DNA of 64,000 bases, from the NCBI GenBank assembly GCA_028874335.1, contig JAPPJY010000017.1, positions 1 through 64,000 on the forward strand, in the 5' to 3' direction. The DNA comes from Gemmatimonadota bacterium. Its GTDB lineage: Bacteria; Latescibacterota; UBA2968; GCA-2709665. Below the pieces are notes generated by a model. The model did no database searches and was not told where the DNA came from. It saw nothing but the letters and a program-made list of their open reading frames with translations. The position numbers were made by a program, and so were the translations under genes. Of this stretch, positions 63,346 through 64,000 are shown piece by piece (positions within the stretch are counted from its first letter, which is position 1; each line of letters begins with the position of its first letter).

Positions 63346-63506
63346 AAGCGAGAAGACGTAAGCCGGGAGAGGGGAGAGATCACCTGCCTTGTGAGGTTTC
63401 TTCTCGTGCCGGAGGCAAGGAGGGATAAAATATCGGGCAAGGATTTCTTCTCCCGTCTACCCTCTCACGTCTCACCGCATTTGGGCGACCGGCCGGTCGC
63501 CCCTAC
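63346..63506 (+). repeat. 130-bp direct repeat, copy 2, and palindromic repeat
   Basis: Copy 2 of the direct repeat (63346-63478) is followed at 63483-63506 by the GGGCGACCGGCCGGTCGCCC palindrome also found twice at the start of the window. Together these fill the gap before the oxidoreductase gene. Confidence 0.85.
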
Positions 63507-63562
63507 AAAAGCAACGCCGCACGCCACACCTTCAGTATTGTTACCTCTGAAAGACACATCTC

Positions 63563-64000
63563 ATGGCTAAACAGAAACAGGTAAAGATCGGGATCGTGGG
63601 GCTGGGGCCGCGGGGCAGGCTGTCGTGGATGAAGAACCTGTTGCGCATCAGGACGTGCCGTGTGACGGCGCTCTGCGACAGGGTGGAGGCGCTTGTGGGG
63701 CAGGCGTACCGGGAGGCCGGCGATCCGGATATCGCGTGTTTTACCGACTATGGCGAGATGCTGGCGAAGGCGGACGTCGACGCGGTGGCCATTGTAACGG
63801 CGCCGCACGACCAGCCGGATCTGATCTGCCGGGCGATGGAGGCGGGGAAACACGCGTCCTGCGAAGTGTCGCTCACGTATGATATGGATGACTTATGGCG
63901 GGTTGTGGTGGCCGTGGAGCGCAGCGGGCTGAAGTTTCAGATGGCCGAGCAGGTGATGTACCACCCGTTTGTAAAAGCCTGGCGCAAGCTGGTCGAGGAG
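63563..64000 (+). CDS. Gfo/Idh/MocA family oxidoreductase (incomplete)
   Basis: The first 146 residues of an NAD(P)-dependent oxidoreductase; it runs off the window. The Rossmann start VKIGIVGLGPRG (about residues 7-18) and DVDAVAIVTAPHDQPDLICR and AMEAGKHASCEVSLTYDM (cofactor and substrate segments, Glu in place of the common EKP) fit the family. Such enzymes oxidise or reduce sugars, cyclitols or their derivatives. No strong ribosome binding site is seen. Confidence 0.88.
   Translation, partial: MAKQKQVKIGIVGLGPRGRLSWMKNLLRIRTCRVTALCDRVEALVGQAYREAGDPDIACFTDYGEMLAKADVDAVAIVTAPHDQPDLICRAMEAGKHASCEVSLTYDMDDLWRVVVAVERSGLKFQMAEQVMYHPFVKAWRKLVEE

Noticed and set aside
1-64000. tRNA or rRNA genes
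   Set aside because: No CCA-type tRNA fold or rRNA signature was recognised on either strand; the four-helix-bundle gene is not within an rRNA gene here.

Overview
The window is chromosomal DNA of a Gram-negative (diderm) bacterium: it has an RND/adaptor/TolC-type tripartite exporter, signal peptides and a lipoprotein. No rRNA or tRNA gene was seen, so taxonomy is only a guess. GC-rich genes, two phytanoyl-CoA dioxygenases, a D-threonine-aldolase-like enzyme, a DegT aminotransferase, Gfo/Idh and NodB-type enzymes, and many short intergenic repeats recall uncultivated lineages such as Latescibacterota or Poribacteria (low confidence).

Left part (about 0-31 kb), mainly metabolism. A family 2 glycosyltransferase is followed by a LysR regulator divergent from class II fumarase (fumC). 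Then come a MerC-like membrane protein, a secreted protein with a trypsin-like fold whose catalytic triad is lost, and a complete quinol:fumarate reductase operon (frdABCD). Fumarase and fumarate reductase lie close together and act in consecutive steps of the reductive arm of the TCA cycle. Next are a D-threonine-aldolase-like PLP enzyme, a NodB deacetylase, an SDR epimerase, a DegT aminotransferase, a secreted M16 protease, two phytanoyl-CoA dioxygenases, a DUF6880 protein, the RND exporter operon and a class V aminotransferase. At least three families of dispersed short repeats sit between these genes. One 180-bp repeat has three copies, and one copy separates frdA from frdB.

Right part (about 31-63 kb), a defence and toxin-antitoxin island with much gene decay. 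It carries repeated copies of an AlbA_2 (Schlafen-type) ATP-binding protein coupled to a small YgiT-like gene, a PD-(D/E)XK nuclease-like protein, a second AlbA_2 protein, DUF2188 and DUF2158 proteins, a DUF488 protein with a partner interrupted by a stop codon, a GIY-YIG nuclease, an Mrr-type nuclease, two HEAT-like copies, a three-gene DUF6941/unknown/HicB-like operon with a good promoter, and a full type I restriction-modification system (hsdR-hsdS-hsdM) followed by a HEPN-like gene. Beyond it, 55.3-59.6 kb is a mosaic of polypurine (GGAAGAA-like) tracts, pieces of a four-helix-bundle gene and a split AbrB/PIN toxin-antitoxin locus. The island ends with a divergent MNT/HEPN pair and a ParA/unknown/PIN operon, and the window closes with the start of a Gfo/Idh/MocA oxidoreductase.

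The most unusual observations are: the AlbA_2 copies, where an 11-bp tandem repeat sets the reading frame; the stop codons that interrupt several island genes at single sites; the polypurine/four-helix-bundle mosaic that appears to have cut up a toxin-antitoxin operon; the compact DUF6941/HicB-like and ParA/unknown/PIN operons; and the fully degenerate protease triad. All gene calls come from reading the sequence; no database search was run.
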